Positions 26,581-34,034 of a DNA stretch of 64,000 bases are shown here, one piece after another. The notes beneath the pieces were generated by a model. That model did no database searches, was not told where the DNA came from, and saw only the letters and a list, made by a program, of their open reading frames with translations. Position numbers and translations under genes: made by a program. This stretch comes from Allobosea sp. TND4EK4 (lineage in GTDB: Bacteria; Pseudomonadota; Alphaproteobacteria; Rhizobiales; Beijerinckiaceae): assembly GCF_900156025.1 (NCBI RefSeq), contig NZ_FTMO01000009.1:61960-125959 (forward strand). The letters run 5' to 3'. Every line of letters starts with the position of its first letter. Within the stretch, counting starts at the first letter, position 1.

Positions 26581-28149
26581 TCACTTCAGCCTGGTCAGCC
26601 ACAGGCGCGGCTTGTTGTCCGAGGCCTGCACCATGGTCTCGACATCGCCGCGCATGGCCCAGGCCATCGGCTGCTGGTGCAGCGGGATGAAGAGCGTCTC
26701 GTCCTTCACCAGCTTGAGCGCCTGCTTCATCAGGGCGATGCGCCTGGGATTGTCGAGCTCGACGCCGGCCTGGTCGATCAGCGCATCGACCTTGGCGCTG
26801 CCCCAGTCGCCCCAGTTGAACACGCCGGCGGTGCCGGTCTTCGAGTGGATGACCTGCACCAGCAGAGAATAGGCGTCGATCATCGGCTCGTTGGCCCAGC
26901 CGAAGGAGATGACGTCGAACTCGCCCTTGGTGCGCTTCGGCGTCTGCTGGCTGCGCGGCGCAAGGCTCAAGTTGGGCTTGAGGCCGGCGCGGGACCACAT
27001 CGAGGCCACCGCCTGGCAGAACTCCTCCTCGTTGACGAGGCCGTCGCTCTGGCAGTTCATCTGGAAGGAGAAGCCGTTGGGGTAACCGGCTTCGGTCAAG
27101 AGCTTCTTGGCCGCCGCAAGGTCGAAGGGCGGGCGCTCGTCCTGCGAGGGCTCATAGCCGGGAATGGCAGGGGCGATCAGCGCACCGGTGTTGCGCGAGA
27201 GGCCGCGCATGGCGCGCTTCTGCACCGCGTCGATGTCGATCGAGCGATACATCGCCTCGCGGACGCGGATGTCCTTGAGCGGGTTCTTGTCCTTCACCTC
27301 GCTCTCGAACAGCTTGTCCCTGAGGTTCAGCGCGAAGAAGACCGAGCGCAGCTCGTTGGTCTGCTGAACCTTGACGTCGGGCGAGGCCTTCAGCCGCGGC
27401 AGGTCCTGGAGCGGGGCGACATTGGTGAAGTCGATCTCGCCGGAGAGCAGCGCGGCGACGCGGGTCGAGGCCGAGGTGATCGGCGTGAACTCGATGCGGT
27501 CGATATTGTGCTGCGGCCTGTCCCACCATTTCGGGTTCCTGACGAAGACCGTCTTGGCGTCCGGCTGGCGGCTCTCGATCGAGAAGGGGCCGGTGCCGTT
27601 GGCATGGTCGGTCGGATAGCCGGTGACGCCCTTGCCGACATCGGTCGGCTTCAGTGCGTTGTTGGTCTCGAGCCACTTCTTGTCGAAGATGAAGATGTTG
27701 GTGAGGTCGTTCAGCAGCAGCGGATAGGGGCCGACGACCTCGATCTCGACCGTATGGTCGTCGATCTTCCTCGCGGATTTATAGGCCGGCAGATTCCCCT
27801 TCAGCGGCGAGGCGGCGTCCGACACCCGGTCGAGCGAAGCCAGCACGTCGTCGGCGGTGAAGGGGTCGCCGTTGTGGAAGGTCACACCCTTGCGCAGACG
27901 GAAGCGCCAGACCGTCGGCGAGACCGTCTCCCAGGATTCGGCCAAAGCGGGCTCGATCTTGAGATCGCCGGTGTAGCGGACGAGCCCCTCATAGACGTGG
28001 TTCAGCACCGAGAGCGTGAAGGTTTCGCCGAAGGAGTAGGGGTCCAGCGAGGCGATCTCGCGCCCTGCGCCCCATTTCAGCGTCTTGGCTTCCGCCGCGC
28101 CGCTCAGCGCGAAGGCGGCGACGGCCGCCAGCAACCAGGCCTTCTTCAT
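26581..28149 (-). CDS. Peptide-type ABC substrate-binding protein (SBP_bac_5)
   Basis: Periplasmic binding protein, 522 residues. The signal peptide MKKAWLLAAVAAFALSGAAEA precedes KTLKWG. Family landmarks are VLNHVYEGLVRY, FRLRKGVTFHNGDPFTADDVLAS and GTGPFSIES. It is the first gene of the minus-strand Dpp operon (binding protein, two permeases, two amidohydrolases, two ATPases). It is clearly more distant from the two binding proteins at 9-14 kb than they are from each other, so the two clusters probably take up different compounds. It diverges from a GntR gene. Confidence 0.93.
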   Translation of the reverse strand: MKKAWLLAAVAAFALSGAAEAKTLKWGAGREIASLDPYSFGETFTLSVLNHVYEGLVRYTGDLKIEPALAESWETVSPTVWRFRLRKGVTFHNGDPFTADDVLASLDRVSDAASPLKGNLPAYKSARKIDDHTVEIEVVGPYPLLLNDLTNIFIFDKKWLETNNALKPTDVGKGVTGYPTDHANGTGPFSIESRQPDAKTVFVRNPKWWDRPQHNIDRIEFTPITSASTRVAALLSGEIDFTNVAPLQDLPRLKASPDVKVQQTNELRSVFFALNLRDKLFESEVKDKNPLKDIRVREAMYRSIDIDAVQKRAMRGLSRNTGALIAPAIPGYEPSQDERPPFDLAAAKKLLTEAGYPNGFSFQMNCQSDGLVNEEEFCQAVASMWSRAGLKPNLSLAPRSQQTPKRTKGEFDVISFGWANEPMIDAYSLLVQVIHSKTGTAGVFNWGDWGSAKVDALIDQAGVELDNPRRIALMKQALKLVKDETLFIPLHQQPMAWAMRGDVETMVQASDNKPRLWLTRLK

Positions 28150-28257
28150 CGTGGTGATCCCCTCTGCTCATGCGCGCTCGGCGCCAATGGTTCTGCCGCC
28201 TCTGTGTGCATCGTGGCGCTTTCCGCGCCATCTCGTGTGCGATTACTCATCAAACTT

Positions 28258-28286
28258 GCATACGATATGTAAAAGGTATTGTATGC
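28258..28286. promoter_or_regulatory. Candidate GntR operator (inverted repeat)
   Basis: GCATACGATA and TATTGTATGC pair at nine of ten positions across a 9-base spacer. It lies between the minus-strand Dpp operon (start 28149) and the plus-strand GntR gene (start 28380), in a locally AT-rich stretch. The ATACRAT half-site is also found in the palindrome at 11406-11424. Confidence 0.6.
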
Positions 28287-28379
28287 GATTATCCAACACA
28301 AGCGGAAACTGGAACGGAGCCCCGCATCGTGACATTGACGGCCCCCGACAGGACGAGACAGCGGCGGGGAGAGGCCGAG

Positions 28380-29087
28380 ATGAGCGAACCACGGACACCG
28401 GGATTGCGTGCGCAATCGGTGTACAGGGCGCTGCGACGCGCCATCATCGAGCAGGCGCTGAAGCCCGGCATGAAGCTGCCGGAGGATTCCATCGGCGAGC
28501 AGCTCGGGGTCAGCCGGACTCTGGTCAGGGAGGCCTTCAACCGCCTCTCGGTCGAGGGGCTGGTCGAGCTGAAGCCCAACAAGGGTGCCTCCGTCGCCTA
28601 TCCCACGCTGGAGGAGGCGCGCGATGTCTTCGAGGTGCGCAGGGGCCTCGAGCGCCTGGTCGCCGAGAACCTGGCCGGTCGCCTGACGCCGGCCCAGGCG
28701 GCCGAGCTTGAAGAGCATGTCCGGCAGGAAGAGAAGGCGCATGGCCAGGACGGGCCGGAATCGATCCGGCTCTCCGGCGAGTTTCATATCAAGCTCGCCG
28801 AAATGACCGGGAATGCGCTGCTGCTGCGCTATGTTCAGGAATCCTCGTCGCGCTGCTCGCTGATCCTGGCGATCTACGGCCGGCCGCATTCCTCCGAATG
28901 CGCCGTGTCCGAACACAGGCAGCTCATCGATGCGCTTCGTGCGGGAGATGCGGCCAAGGCCGCGCAGCTGATGGACCATCACCTGCAATCCGTGGTGACG
29001 CGCGCTCTCCTGTCGCCCCGCACCGAACCCGACCTGCGCGACGCCCTGTCGCGCTACGCCCTCAGCGAAGGATTGACCCCGCCGTGA
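28380..29087 (+). CDS. GntR-family regulator, FCD subfamily
   Basis: Regulator of 235 residues. The winged helix spans about residues 10-75 (LPEDSIGEQLGVSRTLVREAF, then GASVAYP), followed by a helical FCD domain with SGEFHIKLAEMTGN and SEHRQLIDALRAGD that hold the usual metal or ligand histidines. ATG 28380 has GGGGAGAGG upstream; the frame is open to 28170, across the operator, and is not used. It diverges from the Dpp/amidohydrolase operon and its stop overlaps the start of the flavin-reductase-like gene (GTGA), so it probably represses the operon and is cotranscribed with that gene. Confidence 0.9.
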   Translation: MSEPRTPGLRAQSVYRALRRAIIEQALKPGMKLPEDSIGEQLGVSRTLVREAFNRLSVEGLVELKPNKGASVAYPTLEEARDVFEVRRGLERLVAENLAGRLTPAQAAELEEHVRQEEKAHGQDGPESIRLSGEFHIKLAEMTGNALLLRYVQESSSRCSLILAIYGRPHSSECAVSEHRQLIDALRAGDAAKAAQLMDHHLQSVVTRALLSPRTEPDLRDALSRYALSEGLTPP

Positions 29088-29776
29088 CCAGCATGCTCGC
29101 CGAGGATCGTGCCGCTGCCCGGCCCGAGATCGTCACCTTCGACTTCGCCAGGCTTTCCCCGCGCGAACGCTACAAGCTGCTGATCGGTGCCGTGGTGCCG
29201 CGACCGATCGCGCTGGTGACGACGGTGGATGCGCAAGGGGTGGTCAATGCCGCGCCGTTCTCGTTCTTCAACTGCCTGTCCGCCGATCCGGCGATCCTGG
29301 CGCTCGGCGTCGAGTACCGGCCCAGCGGCGCGCAGAAGGATACCGGGCGCAATGTCCGCGAGACGCTGTCCTTCACCGTCAACATCGTCTCGGACGCCCT
29401 GCTGGAGGGCATGAACGTCTGCGCCGTGCCGTTCGAGCCTGGCATCGACGAACTGGAGCGTGCGGGACTGACGGCGCTGCCCGGAAGCACAGTGCCTTGT
29501 CCCTGGATCGCCGAGGCGCCGGCCGCCTTCGAATGCCGCCACCATACCACGCTCGGCATCGGCAATTCGCGGGAGATCATCCTGGGCGAGGTCGTCTACG
29601 CGCATTTCCGGGCCGACACCGTCGACGAGCGCCTGCACGTCGACCCCGTCGCGCTCGACGCGGTGGGGCGCATGGGAGGGCATGGCTATGCCAGCACCCG
29701 GGATTATTTCGACCTGCCGACCCTGTCCGTCGAGACCTGGGAAAAGGACCCGGCCGCAGCCAACCGCCGCCGCTGA
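29084..29776 (+). CDS. Flavin-reductase-like (DIM6/NTAB) domain protein
   Basis: Protein of 230 residues with the FMN-binding split-barrel fold of the flavin reductase-like family. The core reads GAVVPRPIALVTTVDAQGVVNAAPFSFFN, with the usual arginine-proline and SFFN phosphate-contact pattern. The start is GTG 29084 overlapping the GntR stop; ATG 29093 is three codons in. Relatives supply reduced flavin to monooxygenases or bind FMN with unknown roles. No partner oxygenase lies in the same operon; the nearest flavoenzyme is the Baeyer-Villiger monooxygenase at 34-35.6 kb, beyond the mobile-element scar. Confidence 0.85.
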   Translation: MTSMLAEDRAAARPEIVTFDFARLSPRERYKLLIGAVVPRPIALVTTVDAQGVVNAAPFSFFNCLSADPAILALGVEYRPSGAQKDTGRNVRETLSFTVNIVSDALLEGMNVCAVPFEPGIDELERAGLTALPGSTVPCPWIAEAPAAFECRHHTTLGIGNSREIILGEVVYAHFRADTVDERLHVDPVALDAVGRMGGHGYASTRDYFDLPTLSVETWEKDPAAANRRR

Positions 29777-30189
29777 GCCGCCCAGGTCGATCCGCGTCGC
29801 CGTCTGGCCTGCGCATTGCGGCACCGTTCGGGTACGGGTGACCTGTCCGGTAGACCTGTGCGCCTCGAGGGCACCAAACAGGTGCGCGAAAAGCCCGCGG
29901 AAATCAGAGGTTGTCTGAGCGACTTTAGCCAATTGTCCCGGGGAAAGAGACGATGGCTGGGGGACTAGGACCCCCAGCAACTGCGCGGCATTCCCGATAT
30001 CACCTCAAAAATAAGCAATTTCGGAAGGTTTCAGTGCCCAACTGGCCCAGTTGTGCCCCATCGGTGTGCCCAGCGCAATGCCCCGAACGTCCAACGACCG
30101 TCACAGTTGGCCTTAGGTGATCTGCGTGTCTTCCGAGCAGTGGTTGCGGGGTCTCCAAAAAATCGCGGACCCGCCTGCCCATTGTGCAT
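29777..30189. other. Non-coding stretch before the IS3 remnant
   Basis: No gene with family support is seen in these 413 bases. They hold the tRNA-Gln-like 3' end and hairpin at 29954-29978, and a stretch around 30030-30080 with short repeats of GTGCCCA. The base composition is slightly less GC-rich than in the flanking genes. This is the left border of the mobile-DNA scar. Confidence 0.6.
29954..29978 (-). other. tRNA-Gln 3'-end-like sequence and hairpin, possible attachment site remnant
   Basis: On the minus strand, bases 29970 to 29954 read TCCTAGTCCCCCAGCCA. That matches the layout of a bacterial tRNA-Gln 3' end: end of the T stem, acceptor strand TCCCCCA, discriminator G and CCA. The rest of a tRNA is absent. 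The same bases form a stem of GCTGGGGG with CCCCCAGC around a 7-base loop. A tyrosine recombinase gene lies 1.1 kb away. A left-over attachment repeat is an inference; chance similarity is possible. Confidence 0.35.
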
Positions 30190-30228
30190 TGAGCCGTCCT
30201 ACTTTCGCTGGAGGCCGTTTGGTTTGAG

Positions 30229-30588
30229 TCAGGCTGCGATGGCTGGCTCGTCCAGCATCGCGTAACGGCGTTCCTCGGATTCGGCCGGCGGCATGCTGCC
30301 GATGGGCTCCAGCAGCCGGCGCTGGTTGCACCAGTTGACCCGCTCAGGGCCGCGAATTCCACGGCGTAGAAGGATCGCCACGGCCCGGGCCGATGGATCA
30401 GACGAAGCCCGACCAGGTCGAAACGTAGGCAAAGCCCGAGAGCCAGAGCCGATTGGGCGCGGGCGCGTGGAACACCCGGTTGACATGGTCCTGCGGGCAT
30501 CGCGCGGCCCTGACGGGGCGATCGCCAGGAAATTGCAGATCGGCTAGACCCCAAATGCCCCGCGGTGATCGTGAATTGAGGCGATCAT
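30229..30588 (-). pseudogene. IS3-family transposase OrfB remnant
   Basis: The start overlaps the orfA stop (ATGA). The reading goes [14 protein letters not shown], a stop, then PICNFLAIAPS in the same frame; it then jumps to VNRVFHAPAPNRLW and YVSTWSGFV in another frame, then to GPWRSFYAVEFAAL, and after a further frameshift to NQRRLLEPIGSMPPAES and the end. These are pieces of the rve-type integrase in the right order with at least two internal deletions, so no active enzyme can be made. Confidence 0.8.
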
Positions 30589-30914
30589 GACCGTTGTCGG
30601 CGGTCGAGCTCCGCCTGGGCAAAATGCGCCGACGCCTTGAGCAGGATCTCGTTCGCCTGCCGCAAATCGCGGTTCGCGCCTTCGAGAGCCTTGCGCTTAG
30701 CCGTCGTCTCTGTCATCAGCCCAGGCTTGCGGCCGCTGTCGATCTCAGCCTTCTTCACCCACTCGCTTAGCGTCTGCGCCGTGCAGCCGATCTTGGCCGA
30801 AATTGACGTGATCGCTGACCAGCGCGACGGGTGCTCGGCCTCGTGATCCAGCACCATTCGCATCGCGCGCGCACGCACTTTAGGCGAGAACTTGTTCGTC
30901 GTCTTGCTTGTCAT
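30585..30914 (-). CDS. IS3-family transposase OrfA
   Basis: Small DNA-binding subunit of an IS3-type transposase, 109 residues. It begins [20 protein letters not shown], has a helix-turn-helix around [19 protein letters not shown], and ends with the leucine-zipper-like [20 protein letters not shown] region typical of OrfA. It is full length, but its partner OrfB is destroyed, so it is probably without function. Confidence 0.85.
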   Translation of the reverse strand: MTSKTTNKFSPKVRARAMRMVLDHEAEHPSRWSAITSISAKIGCTAQTLSEWVKKAEIDSGRKPGLMTETTAKRKALEGANRDLRQANEILLKASAHFAQAELDRRQRS

Positions 30915-31128
30915 AGCCCCGTGCTCTCAGGGGTTGGAGCGTCCGACAAACCTGGGGCGTTTCAGGTTGAGTTTGGTGTGGTCCCTTTCACGAGGCAGCT
31001 TTAATCCAGAGAGAGAATTCGTGGACTAACGTGGAAATAGGGGTGCGGGGCATGGCGTTTCAGCGGTCGCCGGAAACCGAGCGGGCTTATCAGATCGAGG
31101 CTCACCGGCATCTGCGGCGAGCCCATAA

Positions 31129-32235
31129 GTGCCATCCCAACGCGATCTCCTCGAAGGTCTGGTACTGTCGGTCACTGACGATCCGACGATCATCAAGAGT
31201 GCGACGGCCCGACTGTACAAGCAGGAGCTGATTGCGGCGGTCGACATCTTGGTTTCAAGGGGGCAGGCTCTCGCATCGTCCCGGGCCAACGCAATCGAGC
31301 AGATCGGCGCAGCGCTGGCCGCCCGGAGCGGCATCCCCGACGAGCCGAGAACAGCCAGTCGCAAGGTCAAGGACGCGACAGAGGCCGAAGCGCTCGCCGT
31401 CTTCCGCTATCTCGCCAAGAGAGCTCGTGGTCGGGGGAATATCCATCCGATCTGCATGCTGGCGCTCCATGTCTATGTCGTCCCCCGGTTTGGCTGCCGC
31501 CCTGTCGAGTGGATGAACGCTTCCGTCGAGGGAGACGTTCTGTTCGTCAAGAACGCGAAATTTAGCAACGGGCGCTCCGGCTTCGAAGAGCGCAGCTTCG
31601 ATCTCTCCGGCTACGATTCCCGCGTGATCGAGGCGGTCAAGGCGTTCGCGGTCTTTGCGCCGCTCTCGGCCGGCGAGGCTGCGGCCTTCGAGCTCTGGCG
31701 CAACGCCTTGGCGGAACTGCTTGCACGAGCCTGCGCCAAATGCGGCCTCCGGCGGCTGTCGCTCTACAGCTTCCGTCATGTCGCGCTTGCGACCTGGAAG
31801 AAGGCTGGCCTGGCGCCCTGGGAGATCGCTGCGCTTGCCGGGCACGCCTCGGTAAAGAGCGCCTCGGCCTATGCCGGCAAGACGAAGGGTTGGTCGGCGT
31901 CGGCGATCCCCAGAGCCGAGCCGGAGCGGATTGCGGCTCTGGAAGCTCTGGCTACCGGCAAAGCCGCGGAGCCTGCCCCGATCGATGACGAAAGAAGGAT
32001 ATCCCCTCGGCGTGTTGAGCTTGCGCCTTTTAGCGGCTTCGAGACTTTCGACGATATGCCAGTGCAGAAAACTTCCACCTCGGATCGCGCGCGCGCGCAG
32101 GCCGGGGCGGCACTCGCTCGGGAGCATCATCAACGGCTTGCTGCGATGGCCCAGAGCATTCTGAATGGCGACGGTAATCGCGATCCGACACCCGATGATG
32201 AAGGGGCCCTTGGACCGGCGAGAAACCGGTCCTGA
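31129..32235 (+). CDS. Tyrosine recombinase/integrase, 5' end possibly frameshifted
   Basis: The 368-residue frame carries the catalytic set of a phage-type integrase: Arg124 in FGCRPVEW, a lysine near 141-144 in VKNAK, box II as YSFRH (Tyr213, Arg216), His239 in LAGHAS, and Tyr248 in SASAYA. The usual HxxR is YxxR here. The C-terminus has about 110 extra residues of unknown role. The only start in this frame is GTG 31129, directly preceded by an in-frame TAA. Another frame just upstream, from ATG 31052, encodes RSPETERAYQIEAHRHLRRA, which looks like the start of a SAM-like core-binding domain, so a one-base frameshift may have split the gene. It lies in the mobile-DNA junction. Confidence 0.65.
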   Translation: MPSQRDLLEGLVLSVTDDPTIIKSATARLYKQELIAAVDILVSRGQALASSRANAIEQIGAALAARSGIPDEPRTASRKVKDATEAEALAVFRYLAKRARGRGNIHPICMLALHVYVVPRFGCRPVEWMNASVEGDVLFVKNAKFSNGRSGFEERSFDLSGYDSRVIEAVKAFAVFAPLSAGEAAAFELWRNALAELLARACAKCGLRRLSLYSFRHVALATWKKAGLAPWEIAALAGHASVKSASAYAGKTKGWSASAIPRAEPERIAALEALATGKAAEPAPIDDERRISPRRVELAPFSGFETFDDMPVQKTSTSDRARAQAGAALAREHHQRLAAMAQSILNGDGNRDPTPDDEGALGPARNRS

Positions 32236-32635
32236 GAGATCAGATCGGCCCCCTTGAGCCGTTTTGGCCGCAATGACCGTTTTGGCAGTGTGATCACCCA
32301 GGCGCGGCTCTTGTTGGGGGGGTGAGCAGGCCATGCCGATATTGAATGTTCGCCTAAAAGTCGACGCTGGCGGCGTATCACTTTTCCGGAGAAAGCTGTT
32401 GACCATTCCTAAGTCGCCGGAGAGCCGGCCTCGAAGCTCTTCGGCCCATCTAAGGCAGGTTGAAGCCGCGTTGCGACATCGAGAAGATGTCGATCGGTAC
32501 CGACGAGCTGAAGGCCTATCGGCAGTCGCCCAGAAGTCCAGCCGTACGGAAGCGTTAACGAGCCGTACTCGCGGCAAATCCCGGCCTGCTTGAAACGGCG
32601 GAAGGGGCATCGAGTTCATGCTGCGCAACCTATGA

Positions 32636-32655
32636 GTATCGAGCTTAATCGATAC
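32636..32655. promoter_or_regulatory. 20-bp inverted repeat upstream of the BVMO operon
   Basis: GTATCGA and TCGATAC are exact complements around GCTTAA. It lies in the AT-rich stretch about 136 bases before the first start codon of the operon. It does not resemble the TGGTC-type sites, so a second regulator might act here. Confidence 0.45.
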
Positions 32656-32697
32656 AAATCCACGAAAACCAAACTGAAATAACATCACCCAATTTAA

Positions 32698-32707
32698 TGG
32701 TTGACCA
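32698..32707. promoter_or_regulatory. Candidate FCD/GntR operator TGGT-N2-ACCA
   Basis: TGGTTGACCA is an inverted repeat of TGGT and ACCA around TG, set in AT-rich DNA. FadR-type GntR regulators such as PdhR recognise sites of this design. Related TGGTC-containing sites lie at 41232, 42051 and 54204, all in front of genes of the same catabolic region. Confidence 0.5.
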
Positions 32708-32790
32708 AATAAATGGGTCGGTTAACGTCTCTCGTCGTCGGCTTGAGACGTGCTCATCAACGAAGCGCGCCCGGCGATCGGGAGGTTACA

Positions 32791-34008
32791 ATGGCGAGCA
32801 TGCCGCGGATCGCCTCGCAGTTGGTCCTTTGGGCCGCGAGCTGTGTCGCGTTGAGTCTCGGATCGCTGCCTGCAGCGGCGCAGGAGAGGCCGCTGAAGAT
32901 CGGCCAGCTCAGCGACATGTCCGGCATCGTCAAGGATCTGTCCGGTCCGGGCACGACGGTCGCGATGAAGCTGGCCATCGAGGATTTCGGCGGAAGCGTG
33001 CTGGGGCGGCCGGTCGAACTGCTCACGGCCGACCATCTCAACAAGCCCGATGTGGGGCTCGGCATCGCGCGGCGCTGGTATGACGAGGGGGTGGCCGCGA
33101 TCTTCGACATCGGCATCACGACGGTGGCGCTGGGGATGCAGGATCTCTCGAAGGACAAGAACAAGCTCGTCATCTACCTGTCGACCGCCAGTTCCGACCT
33201 CACGGGCGCCAAATGCAGCCCCAACGGCATCCACTGGACCTACAACAACTACAGTCAGGCGCTCGGCGTGGTGAACCGGCTGATCGAGCAGAAAAACGAC
33301 AGCTGGTACTTCATGACCGTGAATTACGGTTACGGCGTCAATGTCGAGCGCGACACCACCGAGATGATCAAGAAGGCGGGCGGCACCATCGTCGGCTCGA
33401 CCAAGCACGCCTTCGATACCACCGATTACTCGTCCGATCTGCTCAAGGCGCAGGGCTCCGGCGCCAAGGTGATCGCGCTCGCGACCACCACCTCGCATGC
33501 CGGCAACATCGTGAAGCAAGCCGACGAATTCGGCGTCCGGCCGAAGCAGCAGCTGGCGGCGCTAAGCCTGACGCTGCACGACACCAAGGCGATGGGGCTG
33601 CAGACGGCGCAGGGCCTCCTGGAGACCGCACCCTATTACTGGGATCAGAACGACAAGACCCGTACCTTCGCGAAGCGCTATTTCGACCGTTTCGGCAAGA
33701 TGCCGAACATGATCCAGGCCAGCGCCTACGGCGCCGTGATGCACTATCTCAATGCCGTGAAGAGCGCCGGAACCGACGACACCGCCGCAGTCAACAAGGC
33801 GATGCGCGAGATGCCGATCAACGACTTCATGACGACCAACGGCTCGATCCGGCCGGACGGTCGGGTGATGCGGCCAATGTACGTCTTCGAGGTCAAAAAG
33901 CCGGACGAGTCGAAGGGCGAGTGGGACCTGTACAAGCAGGTCGCCGAAATCCCTGCGGACAAGGCTTTTGCACCCGCCGACCCGGCCCTCTGCCCGCTGG
34001 CGAAGTGA
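32791..34008 (+). CDS. Branched-chain amino-acid type ABC substrate-binding protein
   Basis: Periplasmic binding protein of the Peripla_BP_6 family, 405 residues. The signal peptide ends near SLPAAA before QERPLKIG. The mature start LKIGQLSDMSGIVKDLSGPG and later LSTASSDLTGAKCSPNGIHWTYNN are characteristic of the group found beside oxidative catabolic genes. ATG 32791 has GGAGG six bases upstream; the frame is open to 32713 but without a better start. It is the first gene of the plus-strand operon with the monooxygenase, esterase and alcohol dehydrogenase and has no permease of its own, so it may dock on the LivFGHM system at 42-45 kb. Confidence 0.9.
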   Translation: MASMPRIASQLVLWAASCVALSLGSLPAAAQERPLKIGQLSDMSGIVKDLSGPGTTVAMKLAIEDFGGSVLGRPVELLTADHLNKPDVGLGIARRWYDEGVAAIFDIGITTVALGMQDLSKDKNKLVIYLSTASSDLTGAKCSPNGIHWTYNNYSQALGVVNRLIEQKNDSWYFMTVNYGYGVNVERDTTEMIKKAGGTIVGSTKHAFDTTDYSSDLLKAQGSGAKVIALATTTSHAGNIVKQADEFGVRPKQQLAALSLTLHDTKAMGLQTAQGLLETAPYYWDQNDKTRTFAKRYFDRFGKMPNMIQASAYGAVMHYLNAVKSAGTDDTAAVNKAMREMPINDFMTTNGSIRPDGRVMRPMYVFEVKKPDESKGEWDLYKQVAEIPADKAFAPADPALCPLAK

Positions 34009-34034
34009 AAGGCGTCGGGGCTCGGGAGGTCGGT

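Larger units (their letters stand above)
30190..30964 (-). mobile_element. Decayed IS3-family insertion sequence
   Basis: The ends begin TGAGCCGTCCTACTTTCGC on the plus strand and TGAAACGCCCCAGGTTTGT on the minus strand; they start with TGA as IS3-family ends do and agree at 14 of 23 positions. Inside are a full orfA and a badly deleted orfB. The copy is about 775 bases, against 1.2-1.3 kb for intact relatives. No clear target-site duplication was found. Confidence 0.75.
32236..32790. other. Intergenic region with operator-like palindromes
   Basis: No convincing gene in about 555 bases. The part from 32640 to 32715 is notably AT-rich and holds two inverted repeats, listed separately; it is the likely promoter region of the operon that starts at 32791. 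The part 32330-32600 has short open frames without recognisable similarity. Confidence 0.6.

Noticed and set aside
29956..29978. Hairpin GCTGGGGG/CCCCCAGC as a terminator of the flavin-reductase-like gene
   Set aside because: It is 180 bases behind the stop and lacks a T run; the tRNA-Gln-like reading explains the sequence at least as well.
32333..32593. Short plus-strand open frame of 86 codons in the gap before the BVMO operon
   Set aside because: No ribosome binding site, no similarity and a composition unlike the neighbouring genes; treated as non-coding.
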